DNA of 56,858 nucleotides from Leptospira ainlahdjerensis. GTDB lineage: Bacteria > Spirochaetota > Leptospiria > Leptospirales > Leptospiraceae. The stretch spans positions 1 to 56,858 of the forward strand of contig NZ_JAFFPU010000018.1 in the NCBI RefSeq assembly GCF_016919175.1, written 5' to 3'. Positions 53,741 through 56,858 of this stretch are shown here, piece by piece. The first letter of the stretch is position 1, and each line of letters opens with the position of its first letter. The notes beneath the pieces were generated by a model that saw only the letters and a program-made list of their open reading frames with translations, was not told the origin of the DNA and ran no database searches. The position numbers and the translations under genes are program-made.

Positions 53741-54290
53741 AGATGGCTCCAACCGGTAATTTCTTTTCCAGCATGGCTTTCTTGATTTCCCCCAGCTGAG
53801 AAGCGATTGACTTTTCGATTCTTAAGTCATTGAATTGTACGACAAATCCACCCAGAAGAGATTTATCTTCTGTAACTTCCAGAATGAATTCTGATTTGAA
53901 TCTTTCCGAAAGAATGGACCCGAGTTTGGTAAGTTGAGAAGGTTCTAAAGAAGGATAACTTCTTACTTGCGCGCGAACTCTTCCTTTCTTCTTATCCAGC
54001 TCTTCTGTGAATTGTTTTTGGATCTCGGGAAGACTGATAAATCTTCCTTTGTTTAAAAGCACTCCGAGAAAATTCAGGGTTACTTCCGATACTTTCCCCC
54101 GGAGATTTTTGACAAGAATCGTTTCTTTTTCTTCGGTCGATACCGTCGGAGAAAGAAAAAAAATCCTGATCTTATCCTCTTGAAAAAGGAGCTGAACTAA
54201 ATCCGCGAGTTCCTGTTCCACTTCTTCAGGAGCGGTTGTTGCTCCCAAAAGGGCGGACGCGTATATTTTCGAGACACCGGAGTCGTTCAT
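53730..54290 (-). CDS. atpH: ATP synthase F1 delta subunit
   Basis: A 186-residue peripheral-stalk subunit that joins F1 to subunit b. N-terminal helical bundle ([20 protein letters not shown]) and C-terminal [21 protein letters not shown] match the OSCP/delta family. It starts 3 bases after the atpF stop and overlaps atpA. Confidence 0.93.
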
Positions 54291-54293
54291 TGT

Positions 54294-54815
54294 TTATGCG
54301 CTCAATTTTTTGAGTTGTTCTAGTTCTTTTTCAACAAAAGCTTTGTAGTCTTCGCTTTTGAGTTGTTTTTCAAGAACCTTACTTGCAACGGAGATACTCA
54401 TTTCGACTATCTGCGATTGCAATTGTTCCAAAGCCTTTCCCTTCGCGAGTTCGATCTCTTTCACTGCCTGATCTTTCTGAGCTTTCACTTCCGAATTCGT
54501 TTCTTCGAGAAGTTTGTTCTTCAGTTTCAGAGCATCGGATTTGGCTTCCGCGATCAACGCGTTCGCCTCATCTTTCGCAGAGTTCAACCTAGCTTCGTAA
54601 TCCTTTAGGAGAGCTTCCGCTTCCGAACGGAGTTCTGAGGCCTTTTTGATATCATTCTGAACGGTTTCGGCTCTTTCATCGAGCGCTTTCAGAATCACAT
54701 CCCAGGCAAACTTTTTCAGAACTAAGACTACGACTAGAAAGGTAACCAGAGTCCAGACTACCAGACCCGGGTTTACATCTAGGAGGCTTAATCCCTTAGC
54801 AGCTAAGAGTACCAA
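54294..54815 (-). CDS. atpF: ATP synthase Fo b subunit
   Basis: A 173-residue subunit with one N-terminal transmembrane helix (LVVWTLVTFLVVVLVLKKFAW) and a long Ala/Glu/Lys-rich coiled coil that forms the peripheral stalk. The start is TTG 54815, 3 bases after the atpE stop, with AAGGA 9 bases upstream inside atpE. A single b gene is present, so b is a homodimer. Confidence 0.95.
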   Translation of the reverse strand: MVLLAAKGLSLLDVNPGLVVWTLVTFLVVVLVLKKFAWDVILKALDERAETVQNDIKKASELRSEAEALLKDYEARLNSAKDEANALIAEAKSDALKLKNKLLEETNSEVKAQKDQAVKEIELAKGKALEQLQSQIVEMSISVASKVLEKQLKSEDYKAFVEKELEQLKKLSA

Positions 54816-54818
54816 GTT

Positions 54819-55127
<309 letters not shown>

Positions 55128-55158
55128 TGCCTCCTGTGTTTATTGCAATATTCTACAA

Positions 55159-56193
<1,035 letters not shown>

Positions 56194-56302
56194 AAAAGAA
56201 GTCTGGTTTAGATTCATTTTTCGAGTCAATAGTGGAACGTTGTTACGAAAACCACCGGCACAGAATTGGCGACATTCCGGTTTTCTTTTTATTACAACGG
56301 CA

Positions 56303-56641
<339 letters not shown>

Positions 56642-56748
56642 CACTGTTGTTTCCTTTGGTAAGGAGCTGGTTTTGTAAGAAAGGATTTTCCTTGAATCTC
56701 GTATATTAGATTTTATTTCGAAGAAGAGAATCCCCACTTGTTTGCTAA

Positions 56749-56858
56749 CGACTTTTGTGAGAGTTCCTACGTTTTGAGATTTTTGTGAGAGTTCCTACGT
56801 TTTGAGATTTTTGTGAGAGTTCCTACGTTTTGAGATTTTTGTGAGAGTTCCTACGTTT
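56749..56858. repeat. 28-bp tandem repeat, inverted GTAGGAACTC core
   Basis: GAGTTCCTAC recurs at 56761, 56789, 56817 and 56845, an exact 28-base period, separated by GTTTTGAGATTTTTGTGA. The array runs off the window, so copy number is at least four. It lies upstream of the ATP synthase operon. Core is the reverse complement of that at 18336 and 21323; the spacers differ. Confidence 0.92.

Noticed and set aside
56749..56858. CRISPR array
   Set aside because: The intervals between cores are identical rather than unique spacers, and no cas genes are near.

Overview
The window reads as chromosomal DNA from a spirochaete of the genus Leptospira, probably the pathogenic lineage. This rests on the protein content and overall look (spirochaete lipoprotein signals, a 7TMR-DISM-type sensor kinase, a DUF1574/MBOAT pair, a very acidic spirochaete repeat protein, many TTG starts) and on dispersed short repeats with the core GTAGGAACTC. 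No database search was possible, so genus is an inference and species is left open.

Layout. 1-869 is non-coding, perhaps with pseudogene remains. 870-9996 holds an APC-type permease, a small membrane protein, an acyl-CoA dehydrogenase, a membrane-anchored GH18-like protein, a sensor kinase, a lipoprotein and a NarL-type response regulator. 10588-12698 has a divergent pair (isochorismatase-like lipoprotein and LysR regulator) and a small helical protein. A 61-bp tandem repeat follows (12823-13068). 13371-16652 carries bcp-pepA and a receiver/ATPase signalling protein. 17269-21252 is a TetR-controlled cluster: a PF10118-like metal-dependent hydrolase, TetR, a divergent SDR and a metallo-beta-lactamase-fold lipoprotein, with three evenly spaced palindromes in the divergent promoter. 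21512-29689 is mixed: lytic transglycosylase, solute-binding protein, acetoacetyl-CoA synthetase, a PTPS-family enzyme, a DUF1858 protein with a structured leader, a secreted protein with a possible caspase/CHAT-like core, and a hicB antitoxin followed by a frameshifted hicA.

29796-35962 (minus strand) is the cell-elongation operon mreB-mreC-mreD-mrdA-rodA, which organises lateral peptidoglycan synthesis. 36153-40858 (plus) has Ppx/GppA, a DUF1361 protein, two related membrane proteins and an AlkD-like protein. 40993-43778 (minus) pairs a DUF1574/SGNH-like protein with an MBOAT acyltransferase, a typical arrangement for acylating a surface glycan. 43788-49452 (minus) is a compact run of a GAF/degenerate-GGDEF protein, a 1044-residue acidic repeat protein and a small SLBB protein. 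49536-56641 (minus) is a complete F1Fo ATP synthase operon, atpI-B-E-F-H-A-G-D-C.

The items most worth following up are the acidic repeat protein and its partners, the triple 21-bp-phased operator, the broken hicA, the PTPS-III-like active site, the isochorismatase-like lipoprotein without its cysteine, the secreted caspase/CHAT-like candidate, the dispersed repeat arrays, and several strong hairpins, three of which span stop codons.
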